This document shows, in pieces, positions 8,550 to 16,468 of a stretch of DNA of 64,000 bases (position 1 is the stretch's first letter; every line of letters starts with the position of its first letter). The stretch is from Pseudomonas graminis. Lineage in GTDB: Bacteria; Pseudomonadota; Gammaproteobacteria; Pseudomonadales; Pseudomonadaceae. Both the position numbers and the translations under genes were made by a program. The stretch spans positions 62,001 through 126,000 of the forward strand of contig NZ_MDEN01000061.1 of the NCBI RefSeq assembly GCF_001705435.1. Reading direction: 5' to 3'. Below the pieces are notes generated by a model that was not told where the DNA came from, ran no database searches, and worked only from the letters and a program-made list of their open reading frames with translations.

Positions 8550-9342
8550 TGTTGCGGAACTCCGGGTAGAGGCTCATGCCACCGTCGATGAACAGCGTCG
8601 TGCCATGCACATAGTCGGACGCATCCGACGCCAGCCAGACAACGGCATTGGCGACATCATCGGCCTCGCCCACGCGACCGTAGGGGATCAGCTCCAGCAG
8701 TTTCTTCTCGGCGTCGCCGCTGGTGGCCTTGGTGTTGATGGCCGTGCGAATCGCCCCGGGCGCAACGCTGTTGACGCGGATGCGCTGCTCGCCGACCTCT
8801 TGCGCAATGCTGCGCATCAACAGATCGACGCCGCCCTTAGATGCGGCGTAGTTGACGTGGCCGGCCCAGGGGATGACCTGATGCACCGAACTCATGTGGA
8901 TGATCTTGCCCCGGGCGCGGGACACCTCGGGGCGGATGTCCTGTTTGGCGAACTGGCGCACCGCAGCGCGGGCGCAGAGGAACTGGCCGGTGAGGTTAAC
9001 GTTGATGACGGTGTTCCAGTCTTCGAGGGTCAGGTCGGCGAAGGCGGCATCCTTCTGCAGCCCGGAATTGGCGACGAGGATGTCCAGGCGGCCGAACGCC
9101 TTGAGAGTCTCGGCGAACAGCTTCTCCACGTCCTGCTCGTTGGACACGTCGGCGCCTATGGCGATGGCCTGGCCGCCGGCGTCGATGATTTCTTGCGCAA
9201 GCTTCTGCGCGGGTTCGGGCTGCGAGTGGTAGTTGACGACCACTGCCGCGCCTGACGCTGCGAGCCCTCTGGCCGCGCCAGCACCCAGTCCGGAACTGGC
9301 GCCAGTGACAAGGGCGACCTGGCCTTTCAAGGAAATCTGCAT
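8542..9342 (-). CDS. SDR family glucose 1-dehydrogenase-like oxidoreductase
   Basis: A protein of 266 residues with the classical SDR layout: TGASSGLGAGAARGLA (cofactor loop), NSGLQKDA in place of NNAG, the catalytic Ser in IIHMSSVHQ, Tyr and Lys in NYAASKGG, and PGAIRTAINT. The C-terminal stretch LIPYGRVGEADDVANAVVWL followed by DYVHGTTLFIDGGMSLYP is typical of Bacillus-type glucose 1-dehydrogenases. It overlaps the GH15 gene by 8 bases, so glucose released by that enzyme is a reasonable but unproven substrate. REP repeats fill the region upstream. Confidence 0.85.
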   Translation of the reverse strand: MQISLKGQVALVTGASSGLGAGAARGLAASGAAVVVNYHSQPEPAQKLAQEIIDAGGQAIAIGADVSNEQDVEKLFAETLKAFGRLDILVANSGLQKDAAFADLTLEDWNTVINVNLTGQFLCARAAVRQFAKQDIRPEVSRARGKIIHMSSVHQVIPWAGHVNYAASKGGVDLLMRSIAQEVGEQRIRVNSVAPGAIRTAINTKATSGDAEKKLLELIPYGRVGEADDVANAVVWLASDASDYVHGTTLFIDGGMSLYPEFRNNG

Positions 9343-9429
9343 GGAATGTGGAGCCTCATGGTGAGCGTTTTAATGCTGACTCATGGGGTTCTGCTGAAGT
9401 TCATCGGGATGAGTACGCCCGTGGCGAAA

Positions 9430-9707
9430 ACCCAGGAGCGGCCGGTATTGGCAGACAGGGCCTCGACGGTCACGCCGCAAAATCGAGGATGCGCACGCTG
9501 GCCTCTTCCCGGCTGAAGCCGGTCCTACTGAAAGCACACATACACCTGTAGGACTGGCTTTAGCCGGGAAGGCGTCGGTGATCACGCCGCACAATCGAGG
9601 GGGCCCGGACTGGCCTGTTCCCGGCTGAAGCCGGTCCTACAATTCGCGGTCCAGCCGGGCCCACTGAACGTACGCATCCACCGGTAGGACTGGCTTCAGC
9701 CAAGAAG
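9430..9707. repeat. REP cluster (at least four copies)
   Basis: Alternating REP copies at about 9505-9528 (CTTCCCGGCTGAAGCCGG), 9548-9571 (GACTGGCTTTAGCCGGGAAG), 9617-9640 and 9684-9707 (the last degenerate, ending AGCCAAGAAG). A decayed copy sits near 9434. It fills the gap between the SDR and LysR genes; no coding sequence is supported here. Confidence 0.87.
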
Positions 9708-9800
9708 GCTGGACGCCGAACGACCGCGCTCCATAAACTGCGTCCATCTGTCGCAGACCTCTACAGCAGGGTGACGAATGTCGGGTAACGGGGACGATGT

Positions 9801-10724
9801 ATGAATCGCAATGAGCTGCGCAAGGCCGACATCAACCTGATGGTGGTGTTCGAGACCTTGATGCAAGAGCGTAACGTGACCCGCGCCGCCGAGAAGCTGT
9901 TCCTCGGCCAACCCACCATCAGCGCTGCCCTCAACCGCCTGCGTGCGCTGTTCAACGATCCCTTGTTCATTCGCGTCGGGCACCGCATGGAACCCACGGC
10001 GCGGGCCAACGAGATCATCAGTCACCTGTCGCCGGCGCTGGACGCGATGTCCGTGGCCCTGAGCCTCACGCGGGAATTCGATCCGGCCAGCAGCGACATG
10101 ACCTTCCGCATCGGGCTGTCCGATGACGTCGAATACAGCCTGCTGCCGCCGATGCTGCGAGCAATCCGTGAAGAAGCGCCGGGCATCGTGCTGGTGATCA
10201 AGCAGGTCAATTTCTGGAATGTTTCGGAGCTGCTCATGTCCGGCGACATCACCGTCGGCGTCTGCCTGACCCGTGAGCTGCCGGCCAATGCCAAGCGAAA
10301 AATGCTGCGCATCATGCGGCCGATGGTGGTGCGGGCCGATTCTTCGCCCGAGCCAATCACCCTGGATGAATACTGCACCCGGCCACACGTCGTGGTTTCA
10401 CACGTGGCGAACATTTCAAGCTTTGCGGATGAGTGGCTGGCGGCGATCGGGCGCAAGCGCACCGCCGTGTTGTCGGTGCCGCAATACAGCACGTTGCCGG
10501 CGTTGATGGAGGGGACGGATCTGCTGTGCAACTTGCCGGATCACCTGACCCGTGCCATGGCCCGGACCGGTCTGCGCGGTGAGCCGCTGCCGTTCGTGAC
10601 GCCGAATCTAGAGCTGTCGATGGTCTGGCTCAGCGTCATGGACACCGACCCCGCCGAACGATGGCTGCGCAAGCGGCTGGAGGCGTTCATGGGGGATTCA
10701 AGCGCTACCAGCTCTGCGCGGTAG
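9801..10724 (+). CDS. LysR family transcriptional regulator, MexT-like
   Basis: A protein of 307 residues: N-terminal winged helix-turn-helix (NVTRAAEKLFLGQPTISAAL) and a C-terminal LysR effector domain. Several blocks closely resemble P. aeruginosa MexT, which controls mexEF-oprN (recalled, not aligned): MNRNELRKADINLMVVFETL, LFNDPLFIRVGHRMEPTARA, FRIGLSDDVEYSLLPPMLR and the end DPAERWLRKRLEAF. No efflux operon is in the window, so the target is unknown; the divergent SDR-GH15 pair 450 bases upstream is one possibility. I would call it MexT-like rather than mexT. Confidence 0.85.
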   Translation: MNRNELRKADINLMVVFETLMQERNVTRAAEKLFLGQPTISAALNRLRALFNDPLFIRVGHRMEPTARANEIISHLSPALDAMSVALSLTREFDPASSDMTFRIGLSDDVEYSLLPPMLRAIREEAPGIVLVIKQVNFWNVSELLMSGDITVGVCLTRELPANAKRKMLRIMRPMVVRADSSPEPITLDEYCTRPHVVVSHVANISSFADEWLAAIGRKRTAVLSVPQYSTLPALMEGTDLLCNLPDHLTRAMARTGLRGEPLPFVTPNLELSMVWLSVMDTDPAERWLRKRLEAFMGDSSATSSAR

Positions 10725-10734
10725 CCCCTGACCC

Positions 10735-10980
10735 CTTCCCGGCTAAAGCCGGTCCCACAAAACACCCCGCGATCAACTGTAGGACCGGCTTCAGCCGGGA
10801 AGACGCCGGTTAATACACCACCAAATTTCCGGTGTAGCGGCCGACGCCTTCCCGGCTAAAGCCAGTCCTACGATGCGCGCGTGACTTAGTGGGACCGGCT
10901 TCAGCCGGGAAAGCGTCAGCGGTGACAGCACAAAATGATGGCGTTCACACCATTCTCTTCCCGGCTAAAGCCGGTCCCAC
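10735..10980. repeat. REP cluster (five copies)
   Basis: Five REP copies in strictly alternating orientation at about 10735-10758, 10779-10802, 10848-10871, 10889-10912 and 10957-10980, each a variant of CTTCCCGGCTAAAGCCGGTC or its complement. It occupies the space between the converging LysR and pstB ends and may act as an mRNA 3'-end block for both. Confidence 0.9.
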
Positions 10981-11013
10981 TAAAACCTTTTACAGCGCCA
11001 GCAATACCCTCAA

Positions 11014-11793
11014 TCAGCCAAAACGACCGGTGATGTAATCCTCGGTCTGGGTCTTGGATGGCTTGGTGAAAATGGTGTCGGTGTCGCCGTGTTCGATCAG
11101 TTCGCCCATGAACATGAACGCGGTGTAGTCCGAGCAGCGCGCGGCCTGTTGCATGTTGTGGGTGACGATGATCACGGTGAACTGCTCTTTGAGCTCGGTG
11201 ATCAGCTGTTCGATGCGACCGGTGGAGATCGGGTCGAGGGCTGAAGTCGGTTCGTCCAGCAGCAGCACTTGCGGGCGCAGCGCGATAGTGCGGGCGATGC
11301 ACAGGCGCTGTTGCTGACCACCGGACAGGCTCTGGGCGCTCTGCTTGAGCTTGTCTTTCACTTCATCCCACAACGCCGCGCCGCGCAGGGCCTGCTCGAC
11401 GCGCTCTTCCATCTCGCGACGAGACAGTTTCTCGTGGTGACGCACCGCGTAGGCGATGTTGTCGTAGATCGACATCGGGAACGGCACCGGCTTCTGGAAC
11501 ACCATCCCGACATTGCTGCGCAGGCGGTTCATCGAGTAGCCCGGGGCGAGAATATTCTCACCGTTGAGCATCACTTCGCCTTTGGCTTCCTGCTTCGGGT
11601 ACATCGAGTAAATGCGGTTGAACACGCGCAGCAGCGTGGACTTGCCGCAGCCGGACGGGCCGATGATCGCGGTGATGCGCTTCTCGGGGATGATCATGTC
11701 GACCGACTTCAGCGAACGCTGAGTGCCGTAGTAGAAATCGAGACCGCGTACCTGGATTTTGGTTTTTTCGTCGGCGAGGGAAAGGTTGTTCAT
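11014..11793 (-). CDS. pstB: Phosphate ABC transporter ATP-binding protein PstB
   Basis: The ATPase that powers high-affinity phosphate import with PstA, PstC and PstS. Its 259 residues contain Walker [12 protein letters not shown], a Q-loop in [18 protein letters not shown], the signature [14 protein letters not shown], and Walker [13 protein letters not shown] with H-loop [17 protein letters not shown]-type and [13 protein letters not shown] sequences are PstB-specific. The last gene of the operon, overlapping pstA by one base. No phoU follows; a REP cluster lies downstream. Confidence 0.97.
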   Translation of the reverse strand: MNNLSLADEKTKIQVRGLDFYYGTQRSLKSVDMIIPEKRITAIIGPSGCGKSTLLRVFNRIYSMYPKQEAKGEVMLNGENILAPGYSMNRLRSNVGMVFQKPVPFPMSIYDNIAYAVRHHEKLSRREMEERVEQALRGAALWDEVKDKLKQSAQSLSGGQQQRLCIARTIALRPQVLLLDEPTSALDPISTGRIEQLITELKEQFTVIIVTHNMQQAARCSDYTAFMFMGELIEHGDTDTIFTKPSKTQTEDYITGRFG

Positions 11794-12671
11794 CAGGACG
11801 CCCTATTGCGCAAAAGGAGAAGACGGGAACTGAGGCTCAGTACCAGCACAAACATGGTCATAATCAAGGCGCCGGCCCAGGCCAGGGAGTGCCAGTCATC
11901 GAACGGACTCATCGCGTACTGGAAGATCACCACAGGCACGCTTGCGATCGGTTTGAGCAGGTCACTGCTCCAGAACTGGTTGCCGAAGGCGGTGAACAGC
12001 AGCGGCGCGGTTTCGCCGGTGATGCGCGCCAGCGCCAGCAGAATGCCGGTCACCACGCCGGCCTTGGCGGCACGCAGGACGATCTGCAGCGTCAGCTTCC
12101 ATTGCGGCACGCCGAGCGCCAATGCGGCTTCGCGCATGGTCGACGGTTGCAGCTGAAGCATTTCGTCGGTGGTGCGCACCACCACCGGGATCACCAGCAG
12201 AGCCAGGGCCAGAGCGCCGGCGATGGCGGAGAAACCCACCTGGTGGTTGGTCACGGCGCTGAGGGGCAGGATCACCGCGGTGTACACGAACAGACCGAGC
12301 ACGATCGACGGCGCCGACAACAGAATGTCGTTGATGAAGCGCACCGCGTTGCCCAGCTTGGTGTTGCGGGCAAACTCTGCCAGCCAGATACCGGCCATCA
12401 AACCAATCGGCGTGCCGATCAGCAGGCCGATGCCGGACATCAGGATGCTGCCGTAGAAGGCGTTGGCCAGACCGCCGGACGAGCCCGGTGGCGGGGTCAT
12501 TTCAGTGAACAGCCGCAGGTTCAGCGCTTCGAATCCGTTGACGATCGTGGTCAGCAGAATCCACACCAGCCACAACAGGCCGAAGGCCGTCGCGGCGCAA
12601 CTCAGGACCATCGCGATCCTGTTCTTGATGGCGCGTGAGCGGTACAGGTTTTCGTTATCGGCCTTACTCAT
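11793..12671 (-). CDS. pstA: Phosphate ABC transporter permease PstA
   Basis: An inner-membrane permease subunit of 292 residues with six hydrophobic helices. It contains the ABC permease EAA loop [32 protein letters not shown] and the PstA motif FLEFAR-like [19 protein letters not shown]. It overlaps pstC by 4 bases at its start and touches pstB at its end, as expected for coupled translation. It forms the channel with PstC. Confidence 0.96.
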   Translation of the reverse strand: MSKADNENLYRSRAIKNRIAMVLSCAATAFGLLWLVWILLTTIVNGFEALNLRLFTEMTPPPGSSGGLANAFYGSILMSGIGLLIGTPIGLMAGIWLAEFARNTKLGNAVRFINDILLSAPSIVLGLFVYTAVILPLSAVTNHQVGFSAIAGALALALLVIPVVVRTTDEMLQLQPSTMREAALALGVPQWKLTLQIVLRAAKAGVVTGILLALARITGETAPLLFTAFGNQFWSSDLLKPIASVPVVIFQYAMSPFDDWHSLAWAGALIMTMFVLVLSLSSRLLLLRNRAS

Positions 12672-13663
12672 AGACCCTCCTTGCGCGACAGACGAGAGAG
12701 CATCAGACGGGCGATCGCCAGCACGATGAAGGTAACCACGAACAGCAGGAAGCCCAGGGCGATCAGTGCAGAACGGTGCAGGTCGGTGTAGGCCTCGCTG
12801 AACTCGTTGGCAATCACCGAAGCAATCGAGCTGCTCGGCATCATCAGCGATGCGGAGAACTGGTGCGCGTTACCCAATACGAAGGTCACCGCCATGGTTT
12901 CACCGAGCGCACGGCCCAGACCCAGGAACACACCGCCGACCACCGCCGAGCGGGTGTAAGGCAGGACGATGTCCCAGACCACTTCCCACGTCGTGCCGCC
13001 CAGGGCGTAAGCCGACTCTTTAAGGGCGATGGGCACGCTGCGGAACACTTCGGTCATGACCGAGGTGATGAACGGGATAATCATGATCGCCAGCACGATG
13101 CCGGCGGTGAGCATGCCGATGCCCAGGGGCGGGCCTTGAAACACCGGGCCGATCAGCGGCAGCGCGCCAAGGTTGTCGTTGATCCAAGGGGCCATGTACT
13201 GGGCCATGAACGGGCCGAACACGAACAGGCCCCACATGCCGTAGATGATCGAAGGAATGCCCGCCAGCAGCTCCACCGCCGAAGCGATGGGCATGCGCAA
13301 CCAGGGCGGTGCGACTTCAGTCAGAAAAACCGCGATGCCGAAGCTCACCGGAACGGCGATCAGCAGGGCGAGAAAGGAGGTGACCAGCGTGCCGTAGATC
13401 GGTACCAACGCGCCGAACTTGCCGTTGACCACGTCCCATTCGGTACTGGTAAGAAATTCGAAGCCAAACGTCTTGAATGCCAGGGCACCGCCCCAGAGTG
13501 TCGAGCCGGCGATACTCGCCAGCAACAGCAGCACCAACAGAGCCGCTCCCAGCATCGTGCGCCGAAACCAGGCGTCGTGTCGGTGATCGCGGGCCGCGCG
13601 TTTTTCGCTCTCGGATATTGCATCCGGAATCACAGCGGACATGTATTGGGTGTTATCAGTCAT
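12668..13663 (-). CDS. pstC: Phosphate ABC transporter permease PstC
   Basis: An inner-membrane permease of 331 residues. A polar cytoplasmic N terminus (to about residue 35) is followed by six to seven helices. The conserved stretches are FLTEVAPPWLRMPIASAVELLAGIPS-type and the EAA loop ALKESAYALGGTTWEVVWDIVLPYTRSAVVGG. Together with LGRALGETMAVTFVLGN these identify PstC. It lies 70 bases downstream of pstS in the same transcript direction. Confidence 0.96.
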   Translation of the reverse strand: MTDNTQYMSAVIPDAISESEKRAARDHRHDAWFRRTMLGAALLVLLLLASIAGSTLWGGALAFKTFGFEFLTSTEWDVVNGKFGALVPIYGTLVTSFLALLIAVPVSFGIAVFLTEVAPPWLRMPIASAVELLAGIPSIIYGMWGLFVFGPFMAQYMAPWINDNLGALPLIGPVFQGPPLGIGMLTAGIVLAIMIIPFITSVMTEVFRSVPIALKESAYALGGTTWEVVWDIVLPYTRSAVVGGVFLGLGRALGETMAVTFVLGNAHQFSASLMMPSSSIASVIANEFSEAYTDLHRSALIALGFLLFVVTFIVLAIARLMLSRLSRKEGL

Positions 13664-13733
13664 GGTAGGTCCACTCGCAAGGAAACCCTGCCATCGAGCG
13701 CTCGGTGGCAGGGGTAAGCCGGATTACGTCGAG

Positions 13734-14753
13734 TTACTTGGTGAACTCGGTTTTCCAGTAGTCTTCGATCTTGCTGACCAGCGATGCAGGCAGAGGTACG
13801 TATTCCAGTTTTTCAGCGGCGCTCTGACCTTTTTCCAGGGACCATTTGAAGAAGTCGAAAGCAGCCGCGCTTTTCTCGGCGTTCTTCGGTTGCTTGTACA
13901 TGATGATCCAGGTGGTCGCGGTGATCGGCCATGCCGTCTTGCCCGGCGCGTTGGTCATGATCAGGTTGAAGTCTTTGGCGTTGGCCCAGTCGGCGGTGTC
14001 GGCCGCTGCGGCAAAGGCTTTGGCGTCAGGCTTGATGAACTCGCCAGCCGAGTTTTGCAGTTGGGTGAAAGCGATATCGCTCTTGGTGGCGTAGGAGTAT
14101 TCAACGTAACCGATCGAGCCCTTGATCTGTTTTACGTAAGCCGCCACACCTTCGTTGCCCTTGCCGCCCACGCCCACTGGCCATTGAACGGCGGAACCGG
14201 TGCCTGGACCGGATTTCCATGCGTCGCTGACTTTGGTCAGGTAGCTGGTGAAGTTGAAGGAAGTGCCCGAGCCGTCCGAACGGTGAACCACGGTGATGTT
14301 GGTTTCAGGCAGTTTCACGCCTTCGTTCAGTTTGACGATCTCAGGGTCGTTCCACTTGGTGATTTTGCCCTGGAAGATGTCGGCGAGGACCTGCCCGCTC
14401 AATTTCACGTCGTTGGCTTTCACGCCTTCGAGGTTGACGACCGGAACGATACCGCCGATCACGCTTGGGAATTGACCCAGACCGCCGGCCTTGAGGTCCT
14501 CCGCGGACATCGGGGCGTCGGACGCGCCGAAGTCAACGGTGGCAGCCTTGATCTGGGCGATACCGCCACCCGAACCGATCGACTGGTAGTTGACGCGATT
14601 GTCAGCAGTTTTGCTGTAGTCCTGCGACCACTGGGAGATAACCGGGAATACGAAACTCGAACCAGCGCCAGTCACATCAACGGCGTGTGCCATACCCGAC
14701 AGGCACATCGAAGCCATCAGAAGCGACAGGCGTTTTTTAGTCAGCAGAATCAC
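13734..14753 (-). CDS. pstS: Periplasmic phosphate-binding protein PstS
   Basis: The phosphate receptor of the PstSCAB importer. A protein of 339 residues with signal peptide LSLLMASMCLSGMAHA and mature start VDVTGAGSSFVFPV. Phosphate-contact segments are GAGSSFVFP, DFGASDAPMS and HRSDGSGTSFNFTSYL; the SGTSF core is the family hallmark. It is the E. coli-type PstS rather than the DING/long Pseudomonas form. First gene of the operon, with a Pho-box candidate 75 bases upstream. Confidence 0.97.
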   Translation of the reverse strand: MILLTKKRLSLLMASMCLSGMAHAVDVTGAGSSFVFPVISQWSQDYSKTADNRVNYQSIGSGGGIAQIKAATVDFGASDAPMSAEDLKAGGLGQFPSVIGGIVPVVNLEGVKANDVKLSGQVLADIFQGKITKWNDPEIVKLNEGVKLPETNITVVHRSDGSGTSFNFTSYLTKVSDAWKSGPGTGSAVQWPVGVGGKGNEGVAAYVKQIKGSIGYVEYSYATKSDIAFTQLQNSAGEFIKPDAKAFAAAADTADWANAKDFNLIMTNAPGKTAWPITATTWIIMYKQPKNAEKSAAAFDFFKWSLEKGQSAAEKLEYVPLPASLVSKIEDYWKTEFTK

Positions 14754-14827
14754 GGCAATACCTCAACAAGAGAATTTTGTGTGTGTGGTCACAGTTGAAG
14801 ACCCGAGGCAGATTTAAAACCGGAAAC

Positions 14828-14845
14828 ATTTCTGTTTGATGACAG
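14828..14845 (-). promoter_or_regulatory. Candidate Pho box upstream of pstS
   Basis: Read on the minus strand: CTGTCAT-CAAA-CAGAAAT. The first half matches the PhoB half-site (CTGTCAT) at 7/7 and the second at 4/7, with the correct 4-base spacer, ending 75 bases before the pstS start. A looser second pair (CTGTAAG / CTGACAG) lies at about 14886-14906. The rest of the 14754-15166 gap shows no gene. Confidence 0.7.
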
Positions 14846-15166
14846 TCTTGAGACCGCGCGCAAAAACGGAGGCGTCTGTCAGCCATTTCTTACAGCGCGT
14901 AAATCTGAAGTGCCCGGTTTTGCTGGCCGAGGCTGAAGTTGTCTAGCGGAGGGAATTTAATATCAATGCGCCATATATCGGCGTGAGAGAAAGGCGTTTT
15001 TCGGCCATTGAGCGCAACATCGGCCGCAGCAGGACCGGCCTAAGACCAGCCCAGCGCCGTCATCGGGCGTGGGCAGAGACGACCGGCAGGCTGCGCACGG
15101 CCGATTCATCGAAGCAATGTGTATCGAGATTTTTCGGCCTGTCCCAATCCCTTCGAAAGCCAGCCT

Positions 15167-16057
15167 TTACATCGCTGCGGCAAGTCGCCCGATGTCTGTC
15201 ATCAGCGCGTTGATCTGATCACCGCTGGCCTTGGAACAGGTGTAATAGGCCGTGACCAGCATGGGACCCCGCTCGCCGGGCCAGATGACGGCGACGTCGT
15301 TGCTGGCATTGTTGGCCCCGGAGCCGGTTTTATCGCCCACACGCCAACTGACAGGGACCCCGGCGCGCAGCTTCTTGTCCCCGGTCTGGTTGTTCACCAG
15401 CCACGCCGTCAGCTGATCCCGCGAGGCCGGCGTCAGCTTTTCACCCAGCACCAGCGTGTTCAGTGTCTGCAACATGGCGACGGGGGTGGTGGTGTCGCGC
15501 AGGTCGTCCGGCCGGTTTTCATTCAGTTCGGGCTCACGGCGGTCGAGGCGGGTCTGCGTGTCCCCCATTGACCGCAACCAGGCGGTCAACCCTTCGGGAC
15601 CGCCCACGCTGTCGAGCAGCAGGTTGGCCGCGGTGTTGTCGCTCAGCGTCATCGCCGCCTCGCACAGCGAACCCACGCTCAGCCCCTGCCCGCCCGCATG
15701 CAGCTCGGTGGTCGGCGAATACGCCACCAGTTGCTCGGCGGAATAGACGATGCGCCGCGACAGGTCTTCGTGCTTTTGGTCGACCCGCGCCAGCACGCAG
15801 GCGGCGGCCAGGCATTTGAAGGTGCTGCACAGGGGAAAGCGTTCATCGCCGCGATGGCTGATCAGGCGCTGGCTGGAGGTGTCCAGAATGGCGACACCCA
15901 GGCGGCCGCCGTGGCGACGTTCGAGTTCGGCAAGTTGCTGCGCAATGGCCAGGTCGGAAGACGGCCCGGCGCGACGCTCGGCAGCCAGTGAGGAAAGGCT
16001 CAACAACGTGGGCACGGCCAGCAACGACGCGCCGATGAGGGTTCTGCGGGTGATCAA
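15167..16057 (-). CDS. Class A beta-lactamase with Tat-type signal
   Basis: A serine beta-lactamase that hydrolyses beta-lactams in the periplasm. All class A motifs are present: the STFK nucleophile motif (FPLCSTFKCLA), SDN loop (MTLSDNTAANLLL), the omega-loop glutamate in REPELN, and KTG (VGDKTGSGANNASND). The N terminus TRRTLIGASLLAVPTLL followed by AAERRAG is a twin-arginine-like signal. I start at TTG 16057, 8 bases after AAGGA; a GTG at 16093 would add 12 residues and has a poorer RBS. It is about 296 residues, normal for the class. No regulator is adjacent. Spectrum cannot be inferred. Confidence 0.93.
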   Translation of the reverse strand: MITRRTLIGASLLAVPTLLSLSSLAAERRAGPSSDLAIAQQLAELERRHGGRLGVAILDTSSQRLISHRGDERFPLCSTFKCLAAACVLARVDQKHEDLSRRIVYSAEQLVAYSPTTELHAGGQGLSVGSLCEAAMTLSDNTAANLLLDSVGGPEGLTAWLRSMGDTQTRLDRREPELNENRPDDLRDTTTPVAMLQTLNTLVLGEKLTPASRDQLTAWLVNNQTGDKKLRAGVPVSWRVGDKTGSGANNASNDVAVIWPGERGPMLVTAYYTCSKASGDQINALMTDIGRLAAAM

Positions 16058-16235
16058 GATGAACGTCCTTGTGAAGGGCAACGAGCGCCGCACGGCTCAT
16101 GGCACTCACCCCGATGGGATGAGTCGCCGGTGAGCCGATGCGAACGGTGAGCAAACCGGCGCACATCATCCGACCAGACGCGGCTTCATTTCAACCGTTG
16201 GCAGCGCAAACGTCCTGTTTTCCCTACCGTTGCCA

Positions 16236-16439
16236 TTATCGCGGCCGGTCGAGTCCCGACACCGACCGCACCCACATGAACAGCCGCAGGGTCGCCGGGT
16301 TGTCGATGGGCTCGTGGTTTTCTGCAAGCTCGCCGGCCAGGGACGCCAGCGACTGCGGCAACAACCAGGAAATCTCCTGCTCGGTGGCCTGATAGGGCAT
16401 CGGGGTTTCATCGTTCTCGATCGCTGGCCATGGGTTCAT
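16236..16439 (-). CDS. Small conserved-looking hypothetical protein
   Basis: A protein of 67 residues beginning MNPWPAIENDETPMPYQATE, with a hydrophobic-acidic middle (EISWLLPQSLASLAGELAEN) and the end RLFMWVRSVSGLDRPR. The ATG at 16439 is preceded by a purine-rich RBS (GGGAGAGAAGG) at good spacing, which supports it as a gene. It is 29 bases downstream of the large flavin reductase fusion on the same strand, so it is likely in that operon. I do not recognise a family. Confidence 0.6.
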   Translation of the reverse strand: MNPWPAIENDETPMPYQATEQEISWLLPQSLASLAGELAENHEPIDNPATLRLFMWVRSVSGLDRPR

Positions 16440-16468
16440 CGCCTTCTCTCCCGCACACGCATGGGTGG

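Noticed and set aside
6780..8591. 603-codon plus-strand open frame opposite the GH15 gene
   Set aside because: Antisense shadow; no domain, no RBS.
10735..10980. Regularly spaced palindromic repeats as a possible CRISPR array
   Set aside because: Copies alternate in orientation and match the REP consensus; spacers are short and irregular, and no cas genes are near.
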